From Methylobacter tundripaludum SV96 (GTDB lineage Bacteria; Pseudomonadota; Gammaproteobacteria; Methylococcales; Methylomonadaceae), in the NCBI RefSeq assembly GCF_000190755.2, contig NZ_JH109153.1:372001-436000 (forward strand): a stretch of DNA of 64,000 nt, given 5' to 3'. Shown here piece after piece: positions 8,603-17,688 of this stretch. The position numbers and the translations under genes were made by a program. The stretch's first letter is position 1, and the number at the start of each line of letters is the position of its first letter. The notes beneath the pieces were generated by a model. It did not search any database, was not told the origin of the DNA, and saw only the letters and a list, made by a program, of their open reading frames with translations.

Positions 8603-10990
8603 ATGTTAAATAAGATGAAAAATCCCAGTCTGTTAACGATCAAAATGCGTTTTACGATCATTTTGAGCACCTTGGTCATCGGTTTTTCGCTGTTCGGTTT
8701 CGCAACCTTCAAAGCCATGAACACACTTAATGTTAATGGCCCCATTTATCAACGCATTGTTCAGGGCAAAGATATTATTGCCGATATTCTGCCTCCGCCT
8801 GAGTACATCATCGAATCCTATCTGGTAACGCTACAATTAACGCAAGCTGCCGACCCTGCTGAAGTCAGCGCCTTAGTGACGCGTTTTCAATCGCTAAAAA
8901 CGGAATACGAGTCCCGCCATAGTTACTGGTTAGGCCAAGCTTTGGAACAGGAGCTCCATGCTCCCCTGCTTCAAACCTCTTATCAGGCGGCGCAAGACTT
9001 TTATACTGAAGCCGAGCATCATTTCCTGCCTGCCGTTCAGGCAGGAGACCGCAACGCATCGCAGGCCAGCCTCCAAAAAATGCGCAGCGCCTACGAACAG
9101 CACCGCATCGCTGTTGATAAAGTGGTGCAGCTGACGACGGCTCGCAATGCAACGGATGAGACGCAAGCCCGAAACACCATCCATTTGTACAGCCTCATCC
9201 TGATCGGCATTTTCGCTTTCAGCGTTGCGGCGGCCGTAGCATTAACAGCATTAATCAGTCGCGGCATTATTCGTCAATTGGGCGGCGAGCCTGGCGATGT
9301 TGCCGCTTTGGCCGGAAACATCGCTTCCGGCAAACTGGATAATGCTATAGCCGTTAAACGAAACGATAGCGGCAGTTTGCTGGCAACCATGAAAAACATG
9401 CAGCAACAATTGCTTGAGCGTATAACCGCGGATCGCCAAATAGCCAATGAAGCCCTGCGCATCAAGACAGCATTGGATTGCATCAGTGCAAACGTGATGA
9501 TCGCCGACAATGAGCGCACTATTATCTACATGAACCCGGCAGTGCATAATATGCTGAGGCTGGCCGAAACCGACATTCGCAAGTCCATGCCGCATTTCGA
9601 TTTCGACAAACTGTTGGGGGCGAGCATCGACTCTTTTCACAAAAACCCGGAGCATCAGAAAGCATTGCTGGCGCAATTCAGTTCGACTTTACGAAGCGAG
9701 ATTACTATCGCCGGACGCACTTTTTATCTGGTCGCCAATCCCATCACTAATGAACGCGGCGAGAAACTCGGCGTAGTGGTGGAATGGAAAGATCGAACGG
9801 CCGAAGTAGGTATTGAACAGGAAGTCGCCAAAGTAGTGGATGCCGCAGTACGAGGCGACTTTACCCAACGCTTCGACTTAGAGGGCAAGGAAGGCTTCTT
9901 CTGCGAACTAAGCGTCGGCATCAACCAACTGATGCAAACCAGCGAATCCGGACTCAATGAAGTGGTGCGCGTCCTTGAAGCCCTGTCCCGCGGCGACCTG
10001 ACCGAAACCATCACCAACGACTATTCCGGCACCTTTGGACAACTCAAGGATGACTCCAATACCACCGTGGAAAAGCTTAAAGCCATTATTAACCAAATCA
10101 AGAAGACCACCGACAGCATTAATACCGCGTCTAAAGAAATCGCCGCAGGCAATAATGATTTGTCCCATCGCACCGAGGAGCAAGCTGCCAGCCTGCAACA
10201 AACTGCCGCCAGCATGGAAGAACTGACCTCCGCGGTACAGCATAATGCGGCAAACGCCCAACAGGCCAACCGGCTCGCCGTTGACGCCTCCGACATCGCG
10301 GGCAAAGGCGTTGAAGTGATCGGCCAGGTCGTAATGACGATGGACGACATCAACGAATCTTCACGCAAGATCGGGGACATTATCTCGGTGATCGACGACA
10401 TCGCTTTCCAGACCAATATTCTCGCCCTCAACGCCGCGGTGGAAGCCGCCCGCGCCGGAGATCAAGGCCGGGGCTTTGCCGTGGTGGCCGTGGAAGTCCG
10501 CAACCTTGCGCAGCGCGCCGCGACGGCCGCAGGAGAAATTAAAGACCTGATTAATGATTCGGTAGGCAAAGTTTCAGGCGGCAGTCAACTGGTTACCCAG
10601 GCGGGGCTGACGATGGAAGAAATTGTCGCATCGGTCCGCGGCGTTACCAGTATGATGGCTGAAATCACCGCCGCCTCCGCCGAACAAAGTTCCGGCATCG
10701 AACAGGTCAATCAAGCCATCGCTCAAATGGATAACGTGACCCAACAAAATGCGGCCCTGGTGGAACAAGCCGCAGCGGCCGCAGAATCGCTGGAAGAGCA
10801 GGCGCAAGATCTGACGGTCACAATGAGCAGTTTTAAAGTGGAAGGTAACTCGCATAACTTGGTCCATGCTTTTCATCGTCCTGCACGAAGAGAAATAACG
10901 CTGGCCGGGACAAGTGCAGCTAAAAGCTCGCCGGTCAAACTGCAATTACAATTACAGCCTGCTGATAATGACGATTGGGAAGAGTTTTAA
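8603..10990 (+). CDS. Methyl-accepting chemotaxis protein with PAS domain and C-terminal docking pentapeptide
   Basis: The start is the ATG at 8603, eight bases after AAGAGG. The protein has 795 residues. One membrane helix lies at about 15-37 and a second at about 195-218, enclosing a helical periplasmic sensor domain. A HAMP-like linker ([20 protein letters not shown]) and a PAS-like region (about 285-395) follow, then a second HAMP-like stretch. The signalling hairpin contains the conserved core [20 protein letters not shown]. The protein ends DDWEEF, resembling the xWxxF peptide that tethers CheR/CheB. The ligand is unknown. A fragment of its 3' end is duplicated at 15521-15587. Confidence 0.93.
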   Translation: MLNKMKNPSLLTIKMRFTIILSTLVIGFSLFGFATFKAMNTLNVNGPIYQRIVQGKDIIADILPPPEYIIESYLVTLQLTQAADPAEVSALVTRFQSLKTEYESRHSYWLGQALEQELHAPLLQTSYQAAQDFYTEAEHHFLPAVQAGDRNASQASLQKMRSAYEQHRIAVDKVVQLTTARNATDETQARNTIHLYSLILIGIFAFSVAAAVALTALISRGIIRQLGGEPGDVAALAGNIASGKLDNAIAVKRNDSGSLLATMKNMQQQLLERITADRQIANEALRIKTALDCISANVMIADNERTIIYMNPAVHNMLRLAETDIRKSMPHFDFDKLLGASIDSFHKNPEHQKALLAQFSSTLRSEITIAGRTFYLVANPITNERGEKLGVVVEWKDRTAEVGIEQEVAKVVDAAVRGDFTQRFDLEGKEGFFCELSVGINQLMQTSESGLNEVVRVLEALSRGDLTETITNDYSGTFGQLKDDSNTTVEKLKAIINQIKKTTDSINTASKEIAAGNNDLSHRTEEQAASLQQTAASMEELTSAVQHNAANAQQANRLAVDASDIAGKGVEVIGQVVMTMDDINESSRKIGDIISVIDDIAFQTNILALNAAVEAARAGDQGRGFAVVAVEVRNLAQRAATAAGEIKDLINDSVGKVSGGSQLVTQAGLTMEEIVASVRGVTSMMAEITAASAEQSSGIEQVNQAIAQMDNVTQQNAALVEQAAAAAESLEEQAQDLTVTMSSFKVEGNSHNLVHAFHRPARREITLAGTSAAKSSPVKLQLQLQPADNDDWEEF

Positions 10991-11095
10991 TGCTATTTAT
11001 TTGTAACTGATATTACGCATTGCCCGCGAAAACCGCAAAAAGAGGGTTTGATAATGGATAACGCCCCTTCACTGAATGACCGCGACGGATGTGAG

Positions 11096-11241
11096 TAGGG
11101 CGCGCCGTGCGCGCCTTAGCAATGAGCATGAATAACGTAAGCTGGTTTTATTTTTAAACCATGAAGGATTGAAATCTTCAGCCTTTCATGGTCATTGCTT
11201 AAGCCTGTTCCTTAGTTCACAAGGCGCGCACGGCACGCCCT
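11096..11241. repeat. MITE-like element with 22-bp inverted ends
   Basis: TAGGGCGCGCCGTGCGCGCC at the left (11096-11117) is mirrored at 11220-11241 with one mismatch, enclosing about 100 bases that include a second internal dyad around CCATGAAGGATTGAAATC and its partial complement. Single arms of the same family occur at 17125-17148, 19046-19068, 37301-37322, 40159-40181 and 52053-52071. The rest of the gap 10991-11582 holds a repeat segment (11331-11392) described separately; no gene is seen. Confidence 0.7.
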
Positions 11242-11330
11242 ACGGCGGATATTCCCAGACACAGAGCAAGATATTTCCTGACTGCGATCTATCTTTTTCA
11301 CGACGGTTCTAGACCGTGCGTAACGTCAGT

Positions 11331-11392
11331 TTGTAAAACTCCGGACTTGATCTGACAGCTTCTAAAATGAGTCTAAGCTGCATCAGGCATTA
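11331..11392 (+). repeat. Dispersed repeat, copy A
   Basis: The segment starts TTGTAAAACTCCGGACTTGA and runs to GCATCAGGCATT. It matches 15584-15644 with a few substitutions (copy B), and its first 32 bases match the minus strand at 17056-17088 (copy C). No coding potential is seen. Confidence 0.7.
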
Positions 11393-11582
11393 ATAGCCAA
11401 TTGTTTGATTGCATTAGAAGAAAGCTTTTAAACGGTGACCCAAGTCTTTGTCTCCATTCCGTATCGCCCTAATTTCTTCGACGTGTACTCGTCAATCAAG
11501 CGGGCTGGGTTCTAGCGATGGCTCTTTAAACTGCGGAGCATAGTAAGTGCGTTTGGCTGAACTGTATTTTTCAAGGTTGCCT

Positions 11583-11972
11583 TTAGTTGACCAGTGTATG
11601 GCCGCGCTGACGCATACATGATTTGAATGCTCGTTTAAAGTCCTCATTGGCTTCATAACCTTTCCACAATCCAGCGGGAATGGCCAAAATAGCACCACCT
11701 GCGGCACCTGTTGCAGCACTACCCGCTATAGCGCCAACAGCTGCACCGCCAGCTGCACCAGTAACGGCGCCAACACCCGCGCCCATACCGATTTCTTTGG
11801 TGATATCCGATGCTTGATCTGCCAGTGCCTTACACTCTACCATGTCGCGCTGAGCGGTTTCTGGATGTTGGTCCATGCGAGGATCGACAATCGGACGCCA
11901 GCCACTCATAGATGCGCACCCAGTGGCTAATGCAGAAAGCACCAACATTGTTGCTAAATTATTTTTTCTCAT
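11583..11972 (-). CDS. Glycine-zipper lipoprotein
   Basis: The start at 11972 is chosen because GGAG lies eight bases upstream; an in-frame ATG 30 bases earlier lacks a ribosome site. The 129-residue product has a lipoprotein signal with lipobox LATGC, so it is probably acylated and exported. A stretch rich in Gly and Ala (MGAGVGAVTGAAGGAAVG) with GxxxG spacing forms a glycine-zipper hairpin, a feature of small outer-membrane or envelope-stress proteins. Two Cys remain in the mature part (one in ECKAL and one in SCMRQ). The function is unknown. Confidence 0.82.
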   Translation of the reverse strand: MRKNNLATMLVLSALATGCASMSGWRPIVDPRMDQHPETAQRDMVECKALADQASDITKEIGMGAGVGAVTGAAGGAAVGAIAGSAATGAAGGAILAIPAGLWKGYEANEDFKRAFKSCMRQRGHTLVN

Positions 11973-12055
11973 GTTTTTCTCCAAAAAAAGGGCATATTTC
12001 AATCGTTAAATAAAATTTTATAATTTATGTTTGGTGCGTTGATTGTAAAAAAGCA

Positions 12056-12101
12056 TCCAAAAATTTACCGCTTCCGGCGTCGTTTTTTCAGTTAAATACG
12101 T
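12056..12101 (+). repeat. Direct repeat left of the IS element
   Basis: This 46-base segment ending TTTTTTCAGTTAAATACGT recurs at 14125-14170 with about nine differences, on the other side of the transposase gene. The core CGTTTTTTCAG also occurs upstream of the two paralogous lipoprotein genes (near 19557-19568 and 29804-29814). Confidence 0.6.
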
Positions 12102-12244
12102 CGGAATGTACTTTAATAACAATAAGATAACAAAGGCCTCTGGTAAGTTTTGACGCTCTTTTCCGGCAAAACCGGCATATTTTTCACGCTTTTTGACAAC
12201 ATAGTTTAGAAATGGCTTGGGTGGCCGCCTTTATGAATTACTAG

Positions 12245-13801
12245 GAGACTGTCGGATTTAGCAGTGCAAAAAGTGTTAAAATAACCCTATCGAAACACCA
12301 AATCAAAAAACAAAAATGGCTACCCAATTCATCCTGATTGATCGCGATACCCCCTACATTCTGCCCCCGTGTGTTCAGGATTATTTGCCTGAAGATCATA
12401 TGGCCCGTTTTGTTGTCGAGATTGTCGATCAACTGGATTTACGGACGCTATCAGCCGTCTATGCGGGCAAAGGAAAGCGCCCCTATCATCCGGCGATGCT
12501 GTTGGCGTTGCTGTTCTACGGTTACGCGACCGGCGTATTTTCCAGTCGCAAACTGGAGAAAGCCACTCATGACTCGATGGCCTTTAAATACATCTGCGCC
12601 AACGAAAACCCAGATCACGACACCATCAACAGCTTTCGCAAGCGCTTTGGCAAAGAGATCGAAAGCCTATTTGTCGAGATATTGGTACTTGCACAAACCT
12701 TGGGGCTGCTTAAGCTGGGTACGGTGAGCCTGGACGGCACCAAGATTAAAGCCAATGCCAGCAAGCATAAAGCCTTGAGCTGGGATTACGCCAATCAACT
12801 GGAAGCCCAGTTCAAACAGGAAGTTGAAACCTTGATGAAACTGGCTGAAGCCGCCGACAATTCCCCGCTTCCAGAAGACATGGATGTACCCAAGGAACTC
12901 AAACGCCGCCAAGACCGTTTAGCAGTGATTGCCAAAGCCAAACAGGAAATCCAGGCCCGTGCCAAGGCGCGTTACGCGCAAGAAAAGGCCGAGTATGACG
13001 AAAAGCAGGCTAAGCGTGAACAACACCTGAGTGAAACCGGCAAGAAAATGGGCGGCAAAGCCCCCCAAGCGCCTACCGATGCGCCTCAAGGTAAAGATCA
13101 AGTCAGCCTGACCGATGAAGAGTCCCGCATCATGCCGACCCCTAATGGTTTTGAACAAGCCTATAACGCCCAAGCCAGTGTTGATATTGCCACCCACCTG
13201 ATCGTTGCTCATCACATCACCCAACACACCAACGACAAACAAGAAATCGAACCGGCCTTAGCCAAACTGGAACAGCTCCCGGAATGCTTGGGGAGTGTTG
13301 ACAACCTGTTGGCCGACACCGGCTACTTCAGCCAAGCCAATGTAAAGGCGTGTGCTGATGCAAAGATAAAACCGTACATCGCCCAAAAGCGGCAAAGCCA
13401 TAACCAAGCCCTTGACGCCCGGTTTCAGCATCAGCCGGAAATAGGCGAAAGCACCTTACCGCCGGTTGAGGCCATGACCCATCGCTTAACAACCAAAGCG
13501 GGCAAAGCACTCTACGGCAAGCGAAAATCTACTGTCGAAACCGTGTTTGGCATCATTAAACACGTCCAGGGATTCAGGCAATTCCAGCTTCGAGGCCTGG
13601 AATCCGTCCAAAGTGAATGGAATTTAGTCTGTATAGGCTGGAATTTAAAAAGAATGCATGTATTAAGAGGGTGAGAGAGGAAAAAGAGCATTGAGCTGCC
13701 CATAAAACAGAACTATGGGCATTAAAAATCCCAATAAACCACTTTTTTAAATTTTAATCGTGATTAAGTGGGGAGGCTCGCTCTATTAATCCGACAGCCT
13801 C
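12245..13801 (+). mobile_element. Insertion sequence, IS1182 family, apparently complete
   Basis: The left end GAGACTGTCGGATTTA and the right end, whose complement is GAGGCTGTCGGATTAA, form imperfect terminal inverted repeats. Both ends are flanked by CTAG (12241-12244 and 13802-13805), consistent with a 4-base palindromic target duplication. One intact transposase gene fills the element. Intact ends and frame suggest a fairly recent insertion. Confidence 0.85.
12316..13674 (+). CDS. IS1182-family DDE transposase
   Basis: The 452-residue protein begins with an IS1182/IS5-type N-terminal domain (YHPAMLLALLFYGYATGVFSSRKL). The DDE acidic residues are visible in SLDGTKIKANAS (first D), NLLADTGYFSQANV (second D) and KSTVETVFGIIKH (E). 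A lysine- and glutamate-rich helical insertion lies between the first two, as is common in this family. The frame is intact. It lies inside the element defined by the inverted repeats at 12245 and 13801. Confidence 0.93.
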   Translation: MATQFILIDRDTPYILPPCVQDYLPEDHMARFVVEIVDQLDLRTLSAVYAGKGKRPYHPAMLLALLFYGYATGVFSSRKLEKATHDSMAFKYICANENPDHDTINSFRKRFGKEIESLFVEILVLAQTLGLLKLGTVSLDGTKIKANASKHKALSWDYANQLEAQFKQEVETLMKLAEAADNSPLPEDMDVPKELKRRQDRLAVIAKAKQEIQARAKARYAQEKAEYDEKQAKREQHLSETGKKMGGKAPQAPTDAPQGKDQVSLTDEESRIMPTPNGFEQAYNAQASVDIATHLIVAHHITQHTNDKQEIEPALAKLEQLPECLGSVDNLLADTGYFSQANVKACADAKIKPYIAQKRQSHNQALDARFQHQPEIGESTLPPVEAMTHRLTTKAGKALYGKRKSTVETVFGIIKHVQGFRQFQLRGLESVQSEWNLVCIGWNLKRMHVLRG

Positions 13802-13805
13802 CTAG

Positions 13806-14360
13806 AGCTGAAACTGAGGACAATTGACTACGGCGTGAATTCCGGATGGAGCGTAACCCGCGATATTACTCATTCAAGCGAGTGACATATTCGCTAATAT
13901 CCTTATTCTGTCTGTATTCAATGATGAACGGTCAAAATCGCTCATCTCAAAAGTCATCGCGACACAACGTTATGCACAATTCGTTACGACAGCGTAAAGA
14001 TTACATAAACAAGATGAGAGGAAACCTGTTGGTTTGATTAAGATTAGATGAAGACAGGAATAATTTCAGGAAGGTTCATGCTGAGCTGGATCGCCCCGCG
14101 TGAACTAAGCGCGTAAATAAAACGTCCAAAACTTACCACTATCAGCGTCGGTTTTTTCAGTTAAATGCGTTAGCCAAGTCAGGCATAAACAGCTTGTCCG
14201 ACCTACCCGGCTACATGGCGAGAAATTTCCGACCCATGCAGGGGCAAAACAAGGGATAAAAATCAAGACAATGCAAGATGCTGTTCAGTCAATACTTTTA
14301 CTGTTAGAATCCAATCAGCCTTAAACCATAATAAATTACCCAAATAAGAAGGTAACGCTC
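13806..14360. other. Gap without a supported gene, right of the IS
   Basis: No convincing gene is seen. The only structure is the repeat at 14125-14170 matching 12056-12101. A 63-codon open frame at 13846-14037 has no ribosome site and no recognisable features. Confidence 0.6.
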
Positions 14361-15320
14361 ATGTCCGAATATATTTCCGAAGCATCCGAAATTGCTAACC
14401 AAGAAGCTGAACGCGCCAGACAGGCGGCAAACCGTTGCGAAGATTTCTATCAGTCTGCTGAACAATCCCAACGAGCCGCCGAACAACAGGCACAAGCCGC
14501 ATCCGAACGTGCAGTTCAAGCTGATCAGCACGCTCATCAAGCCGCATTAGTTCTCCATCATACTGAAATACATGCTGAAAATGCGGCTAACGCAGCTCAG
14601 AGTGCTAATGACAGCGCCCAAACAGCGGCCCAGGCAGCTGGCAAGGCAGAGGATGAAGCGCAACAAGCCAGCACCCACGCCGAAACAGCCGCACATGCGG
14701 CGACTGAAAGCCAGGCTTCTGCACGGACCGCGCAAGATTGTGCCGAGCAAGCCCAACAACATGCTGAAAATGCCGGTAACTCAGCTCAGGATGCAAACGG
14801 CAGCGCCCAATCGGCAGCCCAGGCAGCCATTAAGGCGGAAAATGAAGCACAACAAGCCGCTCGATTTGCCAGCGACGCTCAATCATCTGCCTATGTGACC
14901 GGCCAGACAGTGAGCCAATCTCAGGAACACGCCGCCCAAGCAGCCCAATTTTGTGAGCAGTCGGCCAGTCGCGCTCAAGAAATTGAACAACAGCGCGGTG
15001 AAGCGCAAACAGAGATAGATAGGATACGGGGTCTTCGTGCTCAGGCCGAGTTTGTATTATCACAACTGCAACAAGCGCTTTCGGAAACTCAAAATTCCCA
15101 GCGCTTGGCTGAACAGGCTCGCGATGATGCACAGAGGCTGCGTGATGATGCGCAAAAATTGTACGAGCAAGCCCAAGAGGCCTCAGCCCGCATCCAGGAT
15201 CATTCCTTCAGTATCGAACAAGCCAAAACCGAGGCTAGCAACGCCGCCGAAGATACGAAAAAATCAATGCTCGATGCCAGAATTGTATTATCGCGTGCTT
15301 TTGCTGCGGTTAAGTGCTAA
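14361..15320 (+). CDS. Alanine-rich coiled-coil protein with internal repeats
   Basis: The protein has 319 residues, dominated by Ala, Gln and Glu, with almost no Pro or Gly, so it should form a long helical or coiled-coil rod. A block of about 33 residues occurs twice: around residues 72-104 (HAENAANAAQSANDSAQTAA) and again around 139-171 (HAENAGNSAQDANGSAQSAA), both followed by KAE-EAQQA. The last 100 residues become more charged and heptad-like. It has no signal peptide or membrane segment. The pattern resembles stalk regions of phage tail fibres or tropomyosin-like scaffold proteins, but no family is recognised. A reasonable AAGG precedes the ATG. No phage genes lie nearby. Confidence 0.82.
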   Translation: MSEYISEASEIANQEAERARQAANRCEDFYQSAEQSQRAAEQQAQAASERAVQADQHAHQAALVLHHTEIHAENAANAAQSANDSAQTAAQAAGKAEDEAQQASTHAETAAHAATESQASARTAQDCAEQAQQHAENAGNSAQDANGSAQSAAQAAIKAENEAQQAARFASDAQSSAYVTGQTVSQSQEHAAQAAQFCEQSASRAQEIEQQRGEAQTEIDRIRGLRAQAEFVLSQLQQALSETQNSQRLAEQARDDAQRLRDDAQKLYEQAQEASARIQDHSFSIEQAKTEASNAAEDTKKSMLDARIVLSRAFAAVKC

Positions 15321-15350
15321 CAAGAGTCTCCTTACCTACTTGAACATCAG

Positions 15351-15442
15351 CCTGTAGGGCGCAATAGCAGCTTTATCGCATATTGCGCCGTATGATAATC
15401 TCGCCATGCGACGCAATACGTTATGCTATTGCATCCTACGGG
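15351..15442. repeat. Imperfect inverted repeat of the GTAGGGCGCAATAGC type
   Basis: CCTGTAGGGCGCAATAGCA (15351-15369) and TGCTATTGCATCCTACGGG (15424-15442) are near-complementary. Related fragments (GCGCTATTGCGCCCTACA) lie at about 1935-1955. Confidence 0.65.
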
Positions 15443-15520
15443 CGCGCTTTACTGCGTTGATTAAGCTTAAAAGCCGGAATATTATCCGATCTACATTACT
15501 ATCTCCGTTCCAATGACAGA

Positions 15521-15644
15521 CTGCAATTACACTTACAGCCTGCTGATAATGACGGATTGGGAAGAGTTTTAATGCTATTTATTTGCAAAACTCTGGACTT
15601 GATCTGACAGTTTCTAAAATGAGTCTATGCTGCATCAGGCATTG
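15521..15644 (+). pseudogene. Duplicated fragment of the chemoreceptor 3' end joined to repeat copy B
   Basis: The segment 15521-15587 repeats 10940-11003, covering the last codons and stop of the chemoreceptor, with one base inserted (GACGGATTGG versus GACGATTGG) that would break the frame. It continues directly into 15584-15644, which matches 11331-11392. The 330 bases that separate these parts in the original (11001-11330, bounded by TTGTAA) are absent here. It is a non-functional remnant. The rest of the gap 15645-15880 shows nothing else. Confidence 0.75.
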
Positions 15645-15880
15645 ACTGTCTCAGTTCGACCCAAACCGGACGGTGAGATACAGCTAGATTTATTTTTAAA
15701 CTGGGATAACGGATGCTAGCTGGCTGCCAAACCAAGAGCGATGCGGCGAATTTGGCAGCCCTAGCTGATGTAATGGTTAGGGTACTGCCATAGGCAATGA
15801 TTTGTGTGATTCATAGACAGCAAGTATATTGCAATGATGTCTATGAACCACACAAATGATTTCATAACACAGGCGCAGCA

Positions 15881-16168
15881 CTATTGCTTAGGCACCACTT
15901 GTTGCATCCCATGCTGGCCCTCACCCTCAGCGCAGCAACCCATATCATTCATCATGCCGCGCATATGTCCCATGTGTTCATCCATCATATGCCTACGCTG
16001 TTGCGGATCCTTCGTTTTGCGCATTTGGTCTATTTCCTTTTCCAGCTGCTTCAGGCGTTCCTGCGTTTCCTTTTCGGTCAAGGGTTGCTGCTGTTGTTCT
16101 TCAACGGCTAATGCAAAAGGGCTGAACGATACAAGGGCAACGATTATCAAAAGAATGTATGCTTTCAT
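15881..16168 (-). CDS. Small exported Met/His-rich protein, possible metal binder
   Basis: The 95-residue protein has a cleavable signal peptide (hydrophobic core ILLIIVALVSFSPFALA). The mature part begins with a Gln-rich stretch and a charged helix (RLKQLEKEIDQMRK), followed by a Met/His-rich segment (RRHMMDEHMGHMRGMMND) and two adjacent Cys. This residue set suits periplasmic Cu(I) or Ag(I) binding, and copper transport genes lie 4-20 kb away. AGGAG precedes the ATG. The family is not recognised; metal binding is inference from composition. Confidence 0.78.
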   Translation of the reverse strand: MKAYILLIIVALVSFSPFALAVEEQQQQPLTEKETQERLKQLEKEIDQMRKTKDPQQRRHMMDEHMGHMRGMMNDMGCCAEGEGQHGMQQVVPKQ

Positions 16169-16515
16169 GATAGTCTCCTAAGGAATTCTTAAAGAAATCT
16201 ACCTGGGCTTGGCTTTCCTGCATGCAGGTAGTAGGTGGAACCAAAGAAACTATCCCTGTCTGCTCTAACTGGTGTCTGGATTTCTGGGGGCCGCTTTAAT
16301 GCTACATACCAGATTTTCTTTAACGGCTTTAGTGCTGAATTAGAGTAAATGCTAAGTGGACCGCATGAAGTTCGTTGGTCATTGCTGCTCAATAAATCAA
16401 TAGCTTGTGCTGTGCTAACAACGCAAACGAACTTCCCGCTGGGCACCACTTACCGATAGGGGAATCAACATAAAGTAACAACACCCCCGTTATGAAAATA
16501 ACGGGGGTGAGTATT
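16169..16515. other. Gap with inverted repeat, no supported gene
   Basis: The stretch holds a near-inverted pair GAAGTTCGTT (about 16366) and AACGAACTTC (about 16426). A similar AGGTTCGTTGGTCATCA unit with its own dyad is at about 58524-58560. The open frame 16189-16449 on the minus strand has no ribosome site or recognisable domain and was not called. Confidence 0.5.
16482..16509 (-). terminator. Strong hairpin terminator of the small membrane protein gene
   Basis: CACCCCCGTTAT, loop GAAA, ATAACGGGGGTG form a perfect 12-bp stem with a GNRA-like loop seven bases beyond the stop at 16516. A T-rich stretch follows on the minus strand. Confidence 0.75.
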
Positions 16516-16716
16516 TCAATTACCTACGTCACCAGTGACGTTGCTGGTTTTTCTCTTTTCTATATTCTTGAAGGTTTCAGTTTGCAACTGCTCTACCGCA
16601 CCACTTTGCAAATGCTTAGTTTCGTCCTTTTTCAGCAGCACGACTAAAACAATAACAGCAGCAATAGCAACGCCAGCGATCCACCATGTGTAGTCTTTTT
16701 CTTTTTCTTCAGCCAT
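16516..16716 (-). CDS. Small single-pass membrane protein, 66 aa
   Basis: A charged N-terminus (MAEEKEKDYT) is followed by one hydrophobic helix (WWIAGVAIAAVIVLVVLL) and a polar, lysine-containing tail. GAGG lies about eight bases before the ATG, and a strong terminator follows, so a real short gene is likely. It would sit in the inner membrane with a short N-terminal part. No family is recognised. The next gene on this strand upstream is over 500 bases away, so it seems monocistronic. Confidence 0.68.
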   Translation of the reverse strand: MAEEKEKDYTWWIAGVAIAAVIVLVVLLKKDETKHLQSGAVEQLQTETFKNIEKRKTSNVTGDVGN

Positions 16717-16989
16717 TTTAAAATCCTCGTAGTTTGTTTAACTATATTTTGTTGCCTTTCCTCAAAAGGGGGCGCTTGACTGGACAAAATGATATACAGG
16801 TCTGCAATTGGCCGAAAATGTTCATACATTATCAGGTCAAAAATTGCTAATCCATCACCCCGCCCACGGTTCAACAATACATATTCAGAACTGAATACAC
16901 AATATGTAATGATACCTATATTTACTAACTCAAAAAATCGGCGGCTTTTATATGCATGTAAATAATTCGTAAAGTTCACCGACCTTTCA

Positions 16990-17088
16990 CTGACTATCCG
17001 GTTTTAGACGAACCGAGACAGTCAATGTCCGACTCAATCCAAGATAATATTTGAATCTGTCAGATCTAGTTCAGAGTTTTACAATTTA
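16990..17088 (-). repeat. Dispersed repeat, copy C (inverted relative to copy B)
   Basis: On the minus strand this reads TTGTAAAACTCTGAACTAGA, later CATTGACTGTCTCGGTTCG and AAACCGGA, matching copy B (15584-15690) in the same order with a short length difference in the middle. Copies B and C therefore form a 1.3-kb-spaced inverted pair around the two small envelope protein genes. In the rest of 16717-17264 there are REP arms at 17125-17148 and 17160-17177 and a hairpin at 17198-17232; no gene is supported. Confidence 0.65.
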
Positions 17089-17197
17089 TTAACCGATGTT
17101 AAGCCTGTCCAATGGCAACGATGGGTAGGGGTGTGCTGCGCGCGCCTTGGGAGCTAAAACGCGCACGGGTGCCCTACGGCTGACCGAATAGTTCAAC

Positions 17198-17232
17198 ACA
17201 GACAGGGCCAAAAACGGCCCTGCCCTGTCTGT
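17198..17232 (-). terminator. Hairpin after the four-helix membrane protein gene
   Basis: ACAGACAGGGC (17198-17208) pairs with GCCCTGTCTGT (17222-17232), with an alternative inner stem CAGGGCC/GGCCCTG. It lies about 33 bases past the stop at 17265 on the minus strand. Confidence 0.55.
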
Positions 17233-17264
17233 TCTGATGTAATCGGTAAATATTTAAACAGAGA

Positions 17265-17654
17265 CTACACGGCGTAATTCAACAAGCTGATACCCACCCA
17301 GCCAAAGCCTATCGTTGTGACAACAAAGCTGATAGCCGAGTAAACTTTCCAGACTGTCTTTTCCCAAAAAGCAGGATCAAATGCCGCAATCACAAACACG
17401 CAAGGATTGGTAATCCCGCCGATCACCACCAGCCAGCAAGCCGTAACCGATAACGGCACTTTGACCGCATAAAACCCCAGGCAAAACAACGCCATTAAGG
17501 CAAAATCGATATGCGCTCTGATCAGGGTTTTGTAGTCGGTAAGGAATTCGCCATCAATGCCTTTGACAGGGAACCATCTTGCAAAGGTCATCAGCCATGC
17601 CGAAGCCAAAACGGCAAAAACCATCAGCACAGCGCCAATTAATAATATTTCCAT
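17265..17654 (-). CDS. Four-helix integral membrane protein, TetR-controlled
   Basis: The 129-residue protein has four predicted membrane helices (about 3-23, 50-66, 70-92, 106-126) and a short polar loop with WFPVKGIDGEFLTDYK. I do not recognise a named family. It diverges from a tetR gene, and the 116-base gap holds two palindromic operators, so it is very likely repressed by that regulator. It may be a small transporter or an enzyme-associated membrane protein; the neighbouring flavin-barrel gene suggests response to a small organic compound. The function is open. Confidence 0.8.
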   Translation of the reverse strand: MEILLIGAVLMVFAVLASAWLMTFARWFPVKGIDGEFLTDYKTLIRAHIDFALMALFCLGFYAVKVPLSVTACWLVVIGGITNPCVFVIAAFDPAFWEKTVWKVYSAISFVVTTIGFGWVGISLLNYAV

Positions 17655-17688
17655 CGTGTTATCCCATTTTTTGTTTGGTTATAAAAAA

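Noticed and set aside
13846-14037. 63-codon open frame right of the IS element
   Set aside because: No ribosome site, odd composition, no recognisable motif, and it starts in sequence close to the IS end.
10940-15644. Composite transposon with direct repeats
   Set aside because: The repeats are fragments of a chemoreceptor gene, not insertion sequences, and no second IS is present.
16189-16449. Minus-strand open frame of 86 codons
   Set aside because: No ribosome site, overlaps an inverted repeat, and the translation has no domain-like pattern.
16644-16979. Minus-strand frame ending in poly-Lys and poly-Leu
   Set aside because: It is the out-of-frame reading of the hydrophobic small membrane gene at 16516-16716.
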